Positions 8,766-17,816 of a stretch of 64,000 bases of DNA are shown here, one piece after another. The position numbers were made by a program, and so were the translations under genes. The first letter of the stretch is position 1. Every line of letters begins with the position of its first letter. This DNA is from JAVBTT01 sp031556035 (GTDB taxonomy: Bacteria; Bacillota; Clostridia; Oscillospirales; UBA929), in NCBI GenBank assembly GCA_031556035.1, contig JAVBTT010000012.1, positions 62,001-126,000 on the forward strand. The letters run 5' to 3'. The notes beneath the pieces were generated by a model. It was not told the origin of the DNA. It did not search any database and worked only from the letters and a program-made list of their open reading frames with translations.

Positions 8766-9473
8766 ATGGATAACGTAAACGTCATTGAAACAAATAATAT
8801 ATATAAAATATACAACGAGGGCCAGAGCAACGAGGTCAGGGCGCTGGACGGGGTGTCCCTTTCGGTCGGGTATGGCGAGTTTCTGGCGATAGTGGGTCCG
8901 TCCGGCTCAGGTAAATCCACCCTGATGAACATCTTGGGCTGCCTGGACGTGCCCACCTACGGGCAGTATAAGCTCGACGGCCTGCTGGTCAGCGATTTGC
9001 CGGACCGGAAGCTCGCGTCCATCAGAAACCATGAGATCGGCTTCATCTTCCAGGGCTTTAACCTGCTCGCCGGCCTTACCGCGATAGACAATGTGGAGCT
9101 GCCGCTGATATATCAGGGTGTGCACGGAAAGCTGCGCCGCGAGATGGCTGAGGAAGCTCTTTTGCGTGTGGGGCTTGAGAACAGAATGTTTCACAAGCCC
9201 TCCGAGATGTCAGGTGGTCAGCAGCAGCGCGTGGCGATTGCCCGGGCTATTGCCGCGAAGCCGAATATAATAATGGCAGACGAGCCCACCGGAAACCTTG
9301 ATTCCCGCACCGGAGAGCACGTCATAGAGATACTCAACGGCCTGTACCGCGACGGCACGACCGTGGTGCTTATAACCCACGACAACAACATTGCGCAGGT
9401 CGCGAAGCGCGCTATAGTTATTGCGGATGGCAGGGTGGTATCCGACAAGCTGAACGGGGAGGCGAGCGCATGA
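8766..9473 (+). CDS. ABC transporter ATP-binding protein (MacB/LolD type)
   Basis: A 235-residue ATPase that powers the permease encoded next. Walker A is GPSGSGKST, the Q-loop lies in FIFQGFNLLAG, the signature is MSGGQQQRVAIARA, and Walker B is IIMADEPTGNLDS, followed by the switch histidine in LITHD. The start is ATG at 8766 just after GAGGGCAAGGGG; a longer frame from 8727 would overlap the adaptor and lacks support. It overlaps the permease gene by 4 bp (ATGA). The EPTGNLDSRTG motif places it in the export subgroup that works with FtsX-fold permeases. Confidence 0.95.
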   Translation: MDNVNVIETNNIYKIYNEGQSNEVRALDGVSLSVGYGEFLAIVGPSGSGKSTLMNILGCLDVPTYGQYKLDGLLVSDLPDRKLASIRNHEIGFIFQGFNLLAGLTAIDNVELPLIYQGVHGKLRREMAEEALLRVGLENRMFHKPSEMSGGQQQRVAIARAIAAKPNIIMADEPTGNLDSRTGEHVIEILNGLYRDGTTVVLITHDNNIAQVAKRAIVIADGRVVSDKLNGEASA

Positions 9474-10693
9474 CGTTTATACAGGCCTTCTCAATGGCGA
9501 TCAACGCGATAAGGGCGAAAAAGGTGCGCTCCTTCCTGACGATGCTGGGCACCATCATCGGCGTCGCGGCGGTCATAATTCTGTTCTCAGTGTCCGAGGC
9601 GAAGAACAAGAAGACCCTGGAACAGATGATGTGGATGGGCAGCAACACGGTGCAGGTGAACGGCTGGAGGTATACGGACTACGGACGCCCTATTGAAAAG
9701 GGGCAGTCGGTTTTCGAGCAGCTCAGCCGCTACGTGGTGACCGATATGAGCGACGTTGTCGTCGGCATAACTCCGACCGCCCAGGACTGGGGCAAAAAGG
9801 TACAGTTCGGCAATAAGTCAACAGGGGATAACTTCCAGTTCTATTACGGCTCCGAGTACTTTTCGCTCTGCACCGGCTACAGTATTGAGCGCGGCCGCGA
9901 TATCTGCTATATGGATGTGCAGACCGCGAACAGGGTTTGCGTCATAGGCAGCCGGACGGCGGACTATCTCTTCGGGTTCAAGGAGCCGATAGGGCAGCAG
10001 CTCAACGTTGCCGGATTCCCGTTTGAGGTGATAGGGGTTTACAAGCAGAAGGACACCACCTCCGAAAATGTCGACTGGTCACCCGATATGATGATGGCGG
10101 TGCCCTACACGACGACAAAATATCTCAATCCCTCTATGCAGATAGAGCAGTTCAGCGTAAAGTGCAAGGATTCCTTCTCGGTGCTGCCAGCCAAGGCGAA
10201 GCTTGAGGAGTTTATGGGCACAATTATCGAAAGGGATAAAAACGGCTATTTCTATGTCTACGCCGAGACAGAGTATCTTAGCGAGATTGAGGAAACAAGC
10301 AGGGGAGACACTCTGTTTCTGGTCTTCGTCGCGTTTATAAGTCTCTTTGTAGGAGGCATAGGCATCATGAATATCATGCTGGTCACTGTCACAGAGCGCA
10401 CGAGGGAGATCGGCATACGCAAGGCCATAGGCGCCCCGAGGCGCAGCATCATCACCCAGTTCCTGATAGAGGCGTCTGTCCTTTCACTCTGCGGGGGACT
10501 TATCGGGGTGGTGTGCGGCTTTGTCGGAACATTGTTTATGGCCAAGATACAGCTCAATCTAATAGTCCCGCCCAATCTCTTCATAACCGGCATCGCCGTT
10601 TTAATATCCATCGCGCTGGGCATCGGCTTCGGCATATACCCGGCCGCAAAGGCCTCCGCGCTTCAGCCGGTGGTCGCTCTCAGAAACGAGTAG
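9470..10693 (+). CDS. MacB-like ABC transporter permease (FtsX fold)
   Basis: A 407-residue permease with the MacB layout: an N-terminal helix (near residues 20-42, SFLTMLGTIIGVAAVIILFS), a large extracytoplasmic domain, then three C-terminal helices. The diagnostic loop ERTREIGIRKAIGAPRRSI is present. With the adaptor and ATPase it forms a tripartite-style exporter, here in an organism with no sign of an outer membrane. Such pumps in Firmicutes export antimicrobial or signalling peptides, but nothing here identifies the substrate. Its 3' end is followed after 5 bases by an SLH protein gene in the same transcript. Confidence 0.93.
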   Translation: MTFIQAFSMAINAIRAKKVRSFLTMLGTIIGVAAVIILFSVSEAKNKKTLEQMMWMGSNTVQVNGWRYTDYGRPIEKGQSVFEQLSRYVVTDMSDVVVGITPTAQDWGKKVQFGNKSTGDNFQFYYGSEYFSLCTGYSIERGRDICYMDVQTANRVCVIGSRTADYLFGFKEPIGQQLNVAGFPFEVIGVYKQKDTTSENVDWSPDMMMAVPYTTTKYLNPSMQIEQFSVKCKDSFSVLPAKAKLEEFMGTIIERDKNGYFYVYAETEYLSEIEETSRGDTLFLVFVAFISLFVGGIGIMNIMLVTVTERTREIGIRKAIGAPRRSIITQFLIEASVLSLCGGLIGVVCGFVGTLFMAKIQLNLIVPPNLFITGIAVLISIALGIGFGIYPAAKASALQPVVALRNE

Positions 10694-10710
10694 GAGGAAT
10701 GGTTACACTT

Positions 10711-12942
10711 ATGAAACGCTTATTAGTCTGCATGCTTGCCGCGGCGCTGCTCGTTTCGGCAGTTCCGGCCTCGACGGCCGCCTTTTCGGACATAACGGAT
10801 TCGGCGCTTGCCCAGCAGGTTGATCTGCTGGAAGCCCTCGGCATCTTCGCCGGGATGCCGGACGGCACCTTCCACCCGAACGACATGCTCAACAGAGCCT
10901 CGTTTTGTGTGCTGGCCGTAAAGCTTACCTCGCCCGGAACCGACCCTTCCAATTATACAGGATACGCCTATTTCCCCGATGTGCGGGCCACTCACTGGGG
11001 CCTGGGCTGGGTGAACGCCTCGCGTTCATTGGGGCTGATTTCGGGCTATCCCAATGGCAGCTTTGGCCCGGCGGATCCTATAACCTTCGGGCAGGCCGTC
11101 ACTGTACTAATGCGGGCGCTGGACTACACAGACGAGCAGGTGGGCTTCAACTGGCCCTTGAGCTATATCAACAAAGCCGCGTCAATTGGCATGACAAAGG
11201 GGCTTACCCGCTCTCCAAATGACCCGGTGAGCAGGGCGGACGCCGCGAGAATGATATACAACCTGCTCTATATTCCCAAGTATAATACAAAGGACAGCTT
11301 CATGTCCACCTTGGGCGTGACCGAACAAAAGGACGTCATCCTACTGTCGGTCACCGCCACCATGGGAGACGGAGCAACCCCCGCAATCATGACAAGCGCC
11401 GGTACCTTTGCCTATAAGACGGCGCCCGCGAGTTCGTCTTTGGGCAGAAAGGGCACACTGCTTCTGGACAAGGACAGCAGGGTGATGAGTTTCGCGACCG
11501 GCTCCCAAACATCGGAGACCGCCATTGTGTCGGAGATAAAAAACATCCATATTAAAAGCGTAGCCGGAAAAACCTTTCTGATTGGGGAGGAAATCCCGGT
11601 ATATTCCCCTGAAAAATCCGAATCGGCCGAATATTCCAAGGCATTCGTGAGCATAACCCCGGGCGAGACAGTGTCGATATCCTTTACCTCCACGGGAGCC
11701 ATTGAGTATATCTACCGCCATTCGGCCCCGGGGAACTCGGGTGTGATCGCCGTCCTGTCCGACCCGCTGACCTCTGCCAATCCGGTTATCAAGGCGTTCG
11801 GCGCCAAGGCGGGCAGCGCCGTGATTTATAAGAACGGCTACAAATGCGATGTGTCGGATCTGTGCCGCTGGGATGTCATGAGCTACGACGCCGCATCCAA
11901 CACCGTTCAGGTGTCCGACATCAAGCTCACGGGGGCATATCAGGAGGGGACGCCCAACAATACTACCCCCACTAAGATAAAGACATTGGGGCAAACGGAT
12001 TTTTATTCCCTGACGCCGGAGGCCTCCTCAAAAATGTCCTCCTGCAAAATCGGCGCTCAGTACACCTATCTGCTTGCGCCCAACGGATATATAGCGGACG
12101 TGCTGACAACCGCCACCCTCAGATCGAACACGGTGGCGCTCGCCAGCCAGGCCAATGTCAGCGGGGTGTCCACAATCGAGCTGCCGGGAACGGGCGCGTC
12201 GCTCGCATCGGGCATAAGCTCCACTCCGGACTACTCCGGCCAGCTCGTGACGTTTTCTCACACCTCGGGCGGGACGATTTATCTCACCCCGGTGCAGTAC
12301 CTGTCGGCGACTGGGTCTCTTGACTTGTCCACCCGCACCCTGGGGGATACAAAGCTGTCGCCATACTGCAAATTCTATGAGACCGCGGCCAAAAACGGAA
12401 TACTCACCGAGATAACGTCGACAGACGTGCTTCCACAGAATATAACGCGCGATAAAATCCTGTACACTCTCAAGGACGCGACCGGCAAGATAACCCATGT
12501 GGTGTTTAACGGCCTTATCTACGACAGCTATGTCTTCGGGCCCGTTGAGTTCAGGCAGGCAACCCAGAGCGGGCAAGTGGGCTCCGTAGATATTCCGGTT
12601 ATAGCTGTGGGCGAGGGAACTTCATTTCAGTATAAAAACGAAGAGCTGCCCTCCGAGGGCGCGATAGTGGGTCTTTCGGGCGTACGGGACGGGCTCCATA
12701 ACACATACCTGTATAAATGGGTCGAGTGTAAAAAATACACCGGGGTCAACCGCTACGCCTTTGACGGAAGCAAGACGGTCACCGTCGATTCCAGGAAGAT
12801 ACCCATAGCGCCTGGCCTTCAGGTTCACGTGAAAGGCACCACTGACACATTGTCCATTGAGGAAGCCCTCGCCTACACCGACAGCTTTGAGGTCTATACC
12901 GATCCGGGAGATTACAGAATCCGCTATATAATCGCCGTATAA
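10711..12942 (+). CDS. S-layer homology (SLH) domain exported protein
   Basis: A 743-residue secreted protein. A signal peptide (KRLLVCMLAAALLVSAVPASTAA) is followed by three SLH modules at about residues 27-75, 85-135 and 140-185, recognisable by FSDITDS, FPDVRATHW and the GTFHPNDMLNRAS-type segments. The remaining ~550 residues look beta-rich and I do not recognise them. SLH modules bind pyruvylated wall polymers, so this sits on the cell surface. Two in-frame ATGs exist (10699 and 10711). AGGAGG at 10692-10697 is too close to the first, so 10711 is preferred although its spacing (13) is long. Being last in the exporter operon suggests a functional link with the pump. Confidence 0.85.
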   Translation: MKRLLVCMLAAALLVSAVPASTAAFSDITDSALAQQVDLLEALGIFAGMPDGTFHPNDMLNRASFCVLAVKLTSPGTDPSNYTGYAYFPDVRATHWGLGWVNASRSLGLISGYPNGSFGPADPITFGQAVTVLMRALDYTDEQVGFNWPLSYINKAASIGMTKGLTRSPNDPVSRADAARMIYNLLYIPKYNTKDSFMSTLGVTEQKDVILLSVTATMGDGATPAIMTSAGTFAYKTAPASSSLGRKGTLLLDKDSRVMSFATGSQTSETAIVSEIKNIHIKSVAGKTFLIGEEIPVYSPEKSESAEYSKAFVSITPGETVSISFTSTGAIEYIYRHSAPGNSGVIAVLSDPLTSANPVIKAFGAKAGSAVIYKNGYKCDVSDLCRWDVMSYDAASNTVQVSDIKLTGAYQEGTPNNTTPTKIKTLGQTDFYSLTPEASSKMSSCKIGAQYTYLLAPNGYIADVLTTATLRSNTVALASQANVSGVSTIELPGTGASLASGISSTPDYSGQLVTFSHTSGGTIYLTPVQYLSATGSLDLSTRTLGDTKLSPYCKFYETAAKNGILTEITSTDVLPQNITRDKILYTLKDATGKITHVVFNGLIYDSYVFGPVEFRQATQSGQVGSVDIPVIAVGEGTSFQYKNEELPSEGAIVGLSGVRDGLHNTYLYKWVECKKYTGVNRYAFDGSKTVTVDSRKIPIAPGLQVHVKGTTDTLSIEEALAYTDSFEVYTDPGDYRIRYIIAV

Positions 12943-12996
12943 TTATAAAGAGAGGAGGCCGCCTGCGGACACAGGCGGCCTCCTCTCTTTATAATT
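12941..12996. terminator. Long bidirectional terminator
   Basis: A perfect 25-bp inverted repeat with a 6-base loop. The arms run from AATTATAAAGAGAGG to CAGG-type centres and back, with A/T-rich ends giving U tracts on both strands. It overlaps the stop of the SLH gene and sits just before the end of the convergent GGDEF gene, so it serves both. Confidence 0.93.
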
Positions 12997-12997
12997 A

Positions 12998-14260
12998 TTA
13001 TACCTGAGGCTTTTTCCGTTTTTTGTTTCTATACATAATTGCGTCAATCTGCTCGATTATTTTGCGAATGTCCGCGCCTTCCCCCTCGGCAACTCCCATA
13101 ACGCCGTAGCTGAAGGAGAGCCTGTAGGGGAGCCCCGCCTTATCCCGGCAGTGCCCAAGCTTTCTCTGCATGCGCCTGATGATTTTCGCGGCCTCTTCCT
13201 GCCCGCAGCTTCTGAAGACGATGAGAAACTCGTCTCCGCCGTATCTGCACACAATGTCGTCCGCCCTTACAAAGGCGGCCAGAACCCCCGCAATGGTTTT
13301 GATCGCGCTGTCGCCCTCGGTATGCCCGTAGGTGTCGTTGATATATTTAAGGCCGTCGATATCAAGGAACGCGGCGCAATAGCCTGATTCTGACAAAGCT
13401 ATCTCCTCAAAGGCCTGAATACCGGCCTTGCGGTTGTAAACGCCGGTCAGGGCGTCGTAGGTAGCCCTGCTTTTCAGTCGGTTCTCATGCTTTTTCCACT
13501 CACTGATATCGTCTATCATATGCAGAAAACCGGGTCTGCCATCCACAAACTCAACCTTATCGGAGGTAATCTTATACCATGCCCCGCGTTTTTCATCATA
13601 GACCTCGCGGAACAGGGGAAACACTCCTGAGCTTGCCTCACAATCAGCCAGATATTGAATCACAATGTCACTGTATTTATTGCCCTGCAATAACGTCTCA
13701 AGGCCCGCGAGATAGTCTCTCGCGGGCTTGTTCGCGTAAACAACGGACCCGTCGGTCGATACCTCAAGCACCATAATTCGAAGATTATTCAGCGCAGAAA
13801 GCAGCTGATGATACCTCCAGCTGTTGACAGGCCAATTCCAATTAGGCCCACTTTGTCCCTCAGCTATAAACGAAACGGTCGCTATCCTGTCCACAAGGTC
13901 GTTGAAAGAGGCGTACAAGTCGCCGCTATAGGTCAGCTTGCTGACCATATGCCCCGCTGAAAGCTGTCTCATCGCCCAGGAGAGCCCGGACAATTGCGTG
14001 TGCAGCTCTTTTAGATAGGACGAAAGATAATTTCTTCGGCCCGGGGGATCGGCGTCCATGTTGCCGTGGCTCAGCTGCACTGCAAACCGATTCATTTCCG
14101 AAAGATTGGCAATAAGAAGATTTACACTGGCAATAAGCTCCGATAATTCCGGAGGCTCTTCGGGACCCCGTAAAACAGCCGCATCCAGTGGCTTGCCAAG
14201 CAGAGCCTCTTTAAGAGCGGATATTATTTTTTTTATTTCGTCTATTTCGCCAGTGTTCAT
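12998..14260 (-). CDS. PAS-GGDEF diguanylate cyclase
   Basis: A 420-residue protein predicted to make cyclic di-GMP. The C-terminal ~160 residues form a GGDEF domain with the intact active-site loop YGGDEFLIVF and the substrate-binding LDIDGLKYINDTYGH. Before it is a PAS-like segment (ISEWKKHENRLKSRATYDALTGVYNR is the usual PAS/GGDEF linker). The N-terminal 150 residues are helical and may receive a signal. There is no transmembrane segment, so it is cytoplasmic. The longest frame starts at TTG 14287, but ATG 14260 has AAGGCGGG 8 bases upstream and is preferred. It follows the V4R gene closely, suggesting sensor-output partnership. No EAL domain is present. Confidence 0.88.
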   Translation of the reverse strand: MNTGEIDEIKKIISALKEALLGKPLDAAVLRGPEEPPELSELIASVNLLIANLSEMNRFAVQLSHGNMDADPPGRRNYLSSYLKELHTQLSGLSWAMRQLSAGHMVSKLTYSGDLYASFNDLVDRIATVSFIAEGQSGPNWNWPVNSWRYHQLLSALNNLRIMVLEVSTDGSVVYANKPARDYLAGLETLLQGNKYSDIVIQYLADCEASSGVFPLFREVYDEKRGAWYKITSDKVEFVDGRPGFLHMIDDISEWKKHENRLKSRATYDALTGVYNRKAGIQAFEEIALSESGYCAAFLDIDGLKYINDTYGHTEGDSAIKTIAGVLAAFVRADDIVCRYGGDEFLIVFRSCGQEEAAKIIRRMQRKLGHCRDKAGLPYRLSFSYGVMGVAEGEGADIRKIIEQIDAIMYRNKKRKKPQV

Positions 14261-14283
14261 GCGAAATTCCCGCCTTTTAAGGA

Positions 14284-14805
14284 TCAATCCGCCTTTGCAG
14301 TGAAACGGCAGGTTCGGTCCCCGGTGGCCCAGCAGTCGATTTCTCTGACTGAAAAAGGCTTTCCGGTATACGCCTCAAGTATGCCAGCTATAAAGCCCTC
14401 GTCGTAGTCGCAGACAGTCTCATCCGTTATGGGCAGCCCGGAGCAGTCCAAATCCTCCGATACTGTAAGCGTGAAGGTCATATTCTCAAGGTTGGCCTTC
14501 TCCACCCTGAGTATGCCTACCTTGAGATTCTGAAGCTGTGTTTGCAGATTGCTTATAAAATAATCGAAATCCCCCGAGAGGTCTAAAAACTTTCCGGCAA
14601 GAGTTGTGCCCGCCAAATGCCCGGCGGCTCTGTATATGTCGCCTGCGGTTTGCTCATCGTATTCTCTGGAAAGGATGTCTTTGAGGGTGTATTGAAACAG
14701 CCTGTAAATAATAACTGGCATATCCTGACCAAGATTTCGCCTGCCCTCCGCTATGTCTCCGAGAGATTCCCACGTAAACTTTGACGGCTTGTCTTTATAG
14801 CTCAT
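14284..14805 (-). CDS. V4R-domain small-molecule sensor protein
   Basis: A 173-residue cytoplasmic protein. The C-terminal segment (about residues 85-172: GILRVEKANLENMTFTLTV, DYDEGFIAGILEAYTGKPF, then CWATGDRTCRF) matches the V4R (4-vinyl reductase) fold, which binds small hydrophobic molecules or metals and often precedes regulatory domains. The paired cysteines in CWATGDRTC are family-typical. ATG 14805 follows GGGAGGG with 6-base spacing; the longer frame to 14820 has no support. It is transcribed just ahead of the diguanylate cyclase, so the likely arrangement is a stand-alone ligand sensor controlling that enzyme. That link is inference. Confidence 0.8.
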   Translation of the reverse strand: MSYKDKPSKFTWESLGDIAEGRRNLGQDMPVIIYRLFQYTLKDILSREYDEQTAGDIYRAAGHLAGTTLAGKFLDLSGDFDYFISNLQTQLQNLKVGILRVEKANLENMTFTLTVSEDLDCSGLPITDETVCDYDEGFIAGILEAYTGKPFSVREIDCWATGDRTCRFTAKAD

Positions 14806-15027
14806 AACATGCCCTCCCAACAGGCAGTACGCCTTGGATGTGATTTGTATAATGATATTTTAAGGCAGCGGGGGACAAAAGTCAATGTGTGTTTGTCTCA
14901 AATAATGAGCGGACATAAAAGGTTAACAACAAGCGCGGCATATGTAATACTGCGGCATCAACTAGCAGAAAAATCCAAGTGCTTGTCTGCCGCCGTAATA
15001 TATATGCCGCGCCTGTGACTTCATATG

Positions 15028-15786
15028 CTAAATATTGACAATATCCCTCATGCCGTACATGCCGGGATGAAGTCCGGAGGAAATGAAAAGAGCCGCGCGC
15101 AACGCGCCAGAGGCAAACACCTCACGTGAGACGGCGGAATGCGACAGGGTCAGGTACTCTCCGGGGCCCGCGAAAATTACGTCGTGGTCTCCCACGATTG
15201 AGCCCCCCCGAACGGCGTGCATGCCGATCTCGCGCACAGGGCGCTTTTCGCGCCGCTCATGCCTGTCGAATACCGGCTCAGGGGAATAGGGGAGAGCTTC
15301 CTCAAGAGAGCGCAACAGCATATACGCCGTCCCGCTGGGCGCGTCGAGTTTCTGATTGTGATGGCGCTCTACGATCTCAATGTTGAAGTCCTCGCCCAGA
15401 ACCGAGGCTGCGCGGGTTATCAGATCAGCCAGCAGGCTTACTCCGAGAGACATGTTGGCGGAACGGAATATCGGAATTTCTTCAGCGGCCCTCTCGATTT
15501 GCGCGTCCTGGTCGGGGGTAAATCCCGTTGTCGCCAGCACAAGCGGCAGCTTGCGGCGAAGACAGAAGCCAAGCAGCCCGTCCAGATGCGAAGGGCTGGA
15601 AAAATCAATGGCGGCATCCAGTGAGCCGGTATACTCTATGGGGTTGGCGTAGACGGGGTAGTCAAAGCGTTTTGTCGTGTCGATGTCAACTCCCGCAGCT
15701 ATGAGCATGTCTGAGCGCGAGGCGCAAAGCTCGGACACGCATCTTCCCATGCGGCCGTTGCATCCGCGAAGCATTATCCTGCGCAT
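15028..15786 (-). CDS. dapB: 4-hydroxy-tetrahydrodipicolinate reductase
   Basis: Reduces the DapA product with NAD(P)H in the diaminopimelate/lysine pathway. The 252-residue length is normal. The N-terminal dinucleotide loop is GCNGRMG, and the catalytic and substrate-binding segment is ERHHNQKLDAPSGTA near residue 150. Another family mark is LATTGF near residue 87. It is last in the riboswitch-controlled unknown-asd-dapA-dapB operon, 8 bases after dapA. The pathway supplies both lysine and the DAP used in peptidoglycan. Confidence 0.95.
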   Translation of the reverse strand: MRRIMLRGCNGRMGRCVSELCASRSDMLIAAGVDIDTTKRFDYPVYANPIEYTGSLDAAIDFSSPSHLDGLLGFCLRRKLPLVLATTGFTPDQDAQIERAAEEIPIFRSANMSLGVSLLADLITRAASVLGEDFNIEIVERHHNQKLDAPSGTAYMLLRSLEEALPYSPEPVFDRHERREKRPVREIGMHAVRGGSIVGDHDVIFAGPGEYLTLSHSAVSREVFASGALRAALFISSGLHPGMYGMRDIVNI

Positions 15787-15794
15787 AATGTCAC

Positions 15795-16688
15795 TTACTC
15801 CTTAACAGCAAGCCCGGCCTCGGTCAGAGCTTTTTTGAGCTTTTCCACATTTGACGGCAGCATGTCGGTGAGCGGCATACGCAAAGGCCCCACCTGCCAG
15901 CCGAGCAGATTCATGGCTGTCTTGACTGGAACGGGGTTGACCTCTATGAACAGCTTGTCGCACAGGTCGAAGTATTTGGTCTGCAAGGAAGCGGCTGTCT
16001 TCACGTCACCGCTGAGATACGCCCCGGTCATGTCCGCCATCTGGCGCGGAATTATATTGGCGGCAACCGAAATCACGCCGAGCGCACCCAGGCTCATCAG
16101 AGGGACAACCTGGTCATCATTTCCCGACCAGATGTAAAAATCCTCCGGACAAACGGCCCTTGTGTGGCAGGCGAGGGTGAAGTTTCCGGAGGCCTCCTTT
16201 ACGCCGTTTATGTTCGGATGCTTCGCGAGCTCCCTGTATGTCTCTGCCGTGAAGCTCATGCCTGTGCGGGAGGGGACGTTATAGAGTATGATGGGTATGT
16301 TGACGCGGTCGGCCACATGGTTAAAATGCCTGATAAGCCCGTGCTGGGTGGTCTTGTTGTAATACGGGGTGACCAGCAGCAGCGCGTCCGCGCCTGACTT
16401 TTCCGCGTTCTGGCTCATCATGAGCGCGTGCGCCGTGTCGTTTGAGCCGGTCCCCGCTATGACTGGAACCCGACCAGCCGTCTTTTTTATCACATACTCG
16501 ACGGCCGCCAAATGCTCGGGGATGCTCTGGGTGGATGCCTCCCCCGTGGTGCCGCAGACCACTATGGCGGAGGTGCCGTTTTCTATCTGGTAGTCCACAA
16601 GCTCCCCGAGCTTGTCAAAATCGATGAAGTCGTCTGTGAACGGCGTTACAATGGCCACGGCTGATCCTGTAAATACCGGCTTTTTCAT
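15795..16688 (-). CDS. dapA: 4-hydroxy-tetrahydrodipicolinate synthase
   Basis: Condenses pyruvate with aspartate semialdehyde, the committed step to DAP and lysine. The 297-residue aldolase-fold protein shows the family marks GTTGEAST near residue 46, the catalytic tyrosine in YNVPSRTG near 137, and the Schiff-base lysine in GVKEASGN near 166. The start is ATG at 16688 behind GGGGGG-rich sequence. It lies between asd and dapB on the same strand with gaps of 16 and 8 bases, so the three enzymes are translated from one message. Confidence 0.96.
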   Translation of the reverse strand: MKKPVFTGSAVAIVTPFTDDFIDFDKLGELVDYQIENGTSAIVVCGTTGEASTQSIPEHLAAVEYVIKKTAGRVPVIAGTGSNDTAHALMMSQNAEKSGADALLLVTPYYNKTTQHGLIRHFNHVADRVNIPIILYNVPSRTGMSFTAETYRELAKHPNINGVKEASGNFTLACHTRAVCPEDFYIWSGNDDQVVPLMSLGALGVISVAANIIPRQMADMTGAYLSGDVKTAASLQTKYFDLCDKLFIEVNPVPVKTAMNLLGWQVGPLRMPLTDMLPSNVEKLKKALTEAGLAVKE

Positions 16689-16704
16689 AATAACCCCCCA
16701 TTAA

Positions 16705-17787
16705 TCACTCAATATATCCTTCTGAACAAAGTAACTCGGCTAGCAGCACACCGCCTCCAGCCGCGCCGCGCAGGGTGTTGTGGGACAGGCAGACAAATTT
16801 GACGTCGTACTGAGTATCAGGGCGCAGACGGCCTATGGAGACGGCCATGCCGTTCTCGAGGTTGCGGTCGAGCGCAGCCTGTGGCCTGTTGTCCTCGGAG
16901 AAATAGTGCAGGAAGCGCTTCGGGGCCGAGGGCAGGGCCAGCTTCTGAGGAATCCCCTCGAACTCATTCCAGCAGGCTATGATTTCGTCGATGGCGGGCT
17001 TGCGCTCAAACGACGCGAACACCGCCGCCATATGCCCGTCGGACACGGGCACACGTATACACTGCGCCGTTATCTCTGGCGCTACTGCGTTGACGATAAT
17101 GCCGTCCTGTATACGGCCCCAGATTTTCATCGGCTCTTTTTCGGATTTCTCCTCCTCGCCGCCGATGTAGGGGATGACGTTGTCGGCCATCTCGGGCCAG
17201 GTTTCAAAGGTCTGTCCCGCTCCGGAGATTGCCTGGTAGGTGCAGACAAGCGTCTTTGCAAGCCCGTAAGGCTTTAAAAGGGGATGCAGGGCGGGCAGAT
17301 AGCTCTGAAGCGAGCAGTTTGACTTGACCGAGATAAGCCCGCGTTTAATGCCCAGCCGCTTCCTGAAGTGCCCGATGACCTCGAGATGCTCCGGGTTGAC
17401 CTCCGGGATCACCATAGGGACATCCGGGGTAAAGCGGTGCGCCGAGTTGTTGGAGACTATCGGGCACTCAAGCTTTGCGTAATTCTCCTCAAATTCGCGG
17501 ATCTCGTCCTTTTTCATGTCCACCGCCGAGAAGCAGAAGTCAACGGAGGAGGCGATGCGCTTCATGTCCGCGGTGGCGTCCAGAACCACGAGCTGCCTCA
17601 CCGCGTCGGGCATCGGCTCCGGCATGGCCCAGCGCCCGCCCACGGCCTCCTCGTACGTCTTTCCGGCGCTGCGCGGGCTTGCGGCTATGCATTCAATTTT
17701 AAACCACGGATGCTTTGCGAGCAGGCTGACAAAGCGCTGCCCAACCATGCCGGTACCGCCCAAAATACCTACCTTGAATGTTTTCAT
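16705..17787 (-). CDS. asd: Aspartate-semialdehyde dehydrogenase, archaeal/fungal-like type
   Basis: Reduces aspartyl phosphate to aspartate semialdehyde, the substrate of DapA. A 360-residue protein with N-terminal NADP loop GGTGMVGQRF and the catalytic cysteine in SNCSLQSYLPAL near residue 152. TYQAISGAGQ follows, then the histidine-bearing GHMAAVF region. The length and the long GEEEKSEKEPMKIWG insertion match the branch found in archaea, fungi and many Clostridia rather than the E. coli form. It follows the unknown membrane protein gene by 29 bases in the L-box operon. Confidence 0.93.
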   Translation of the reverse strand: MKTFKVGILGGTGMVGQRFVSLLAKHPWFKIECIAASPRSAGKTYEEAVGGRWAMPEPMPDAVRQLVVLDATADMKRIASSVDFCFSAVDMKKDEIREFEENYAKLECPIVSNNSAHRFTPDVPMVIPEVNPEHLEVIGHFRKRLGIKRGLISVKSNCSLQSYLPALHPLLKPYGLAKTLVCTYQAISGAGQTFETWPEMADNVIPYIGGEEEKSEKEPMKIWGRIQDGIIVNAVAPEITAQCIRVPVSDGHMAAVFASFERKPAIDEIIACWNEFEGIPQKLALPSAPKRFLHYFSEDNRPQAALDRNLENGMAVSIGRLRPDTQYDVKFVCLSHNTLRGAAGGGVLLAELLCSEGYIE

Positions 17788-17816
17788 AAGGCTACCTCCG
17801 TTTAAAAGATCAAAAT

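Noticed and set aside
7439..8956. 505-codon minus-strand open frame over the adaptor gene
   Set aside because: It is antisense to a protein with clear HlyD features and lacks any recognisable domain. Long antisense frames are expected in GC-rich coding DNA.
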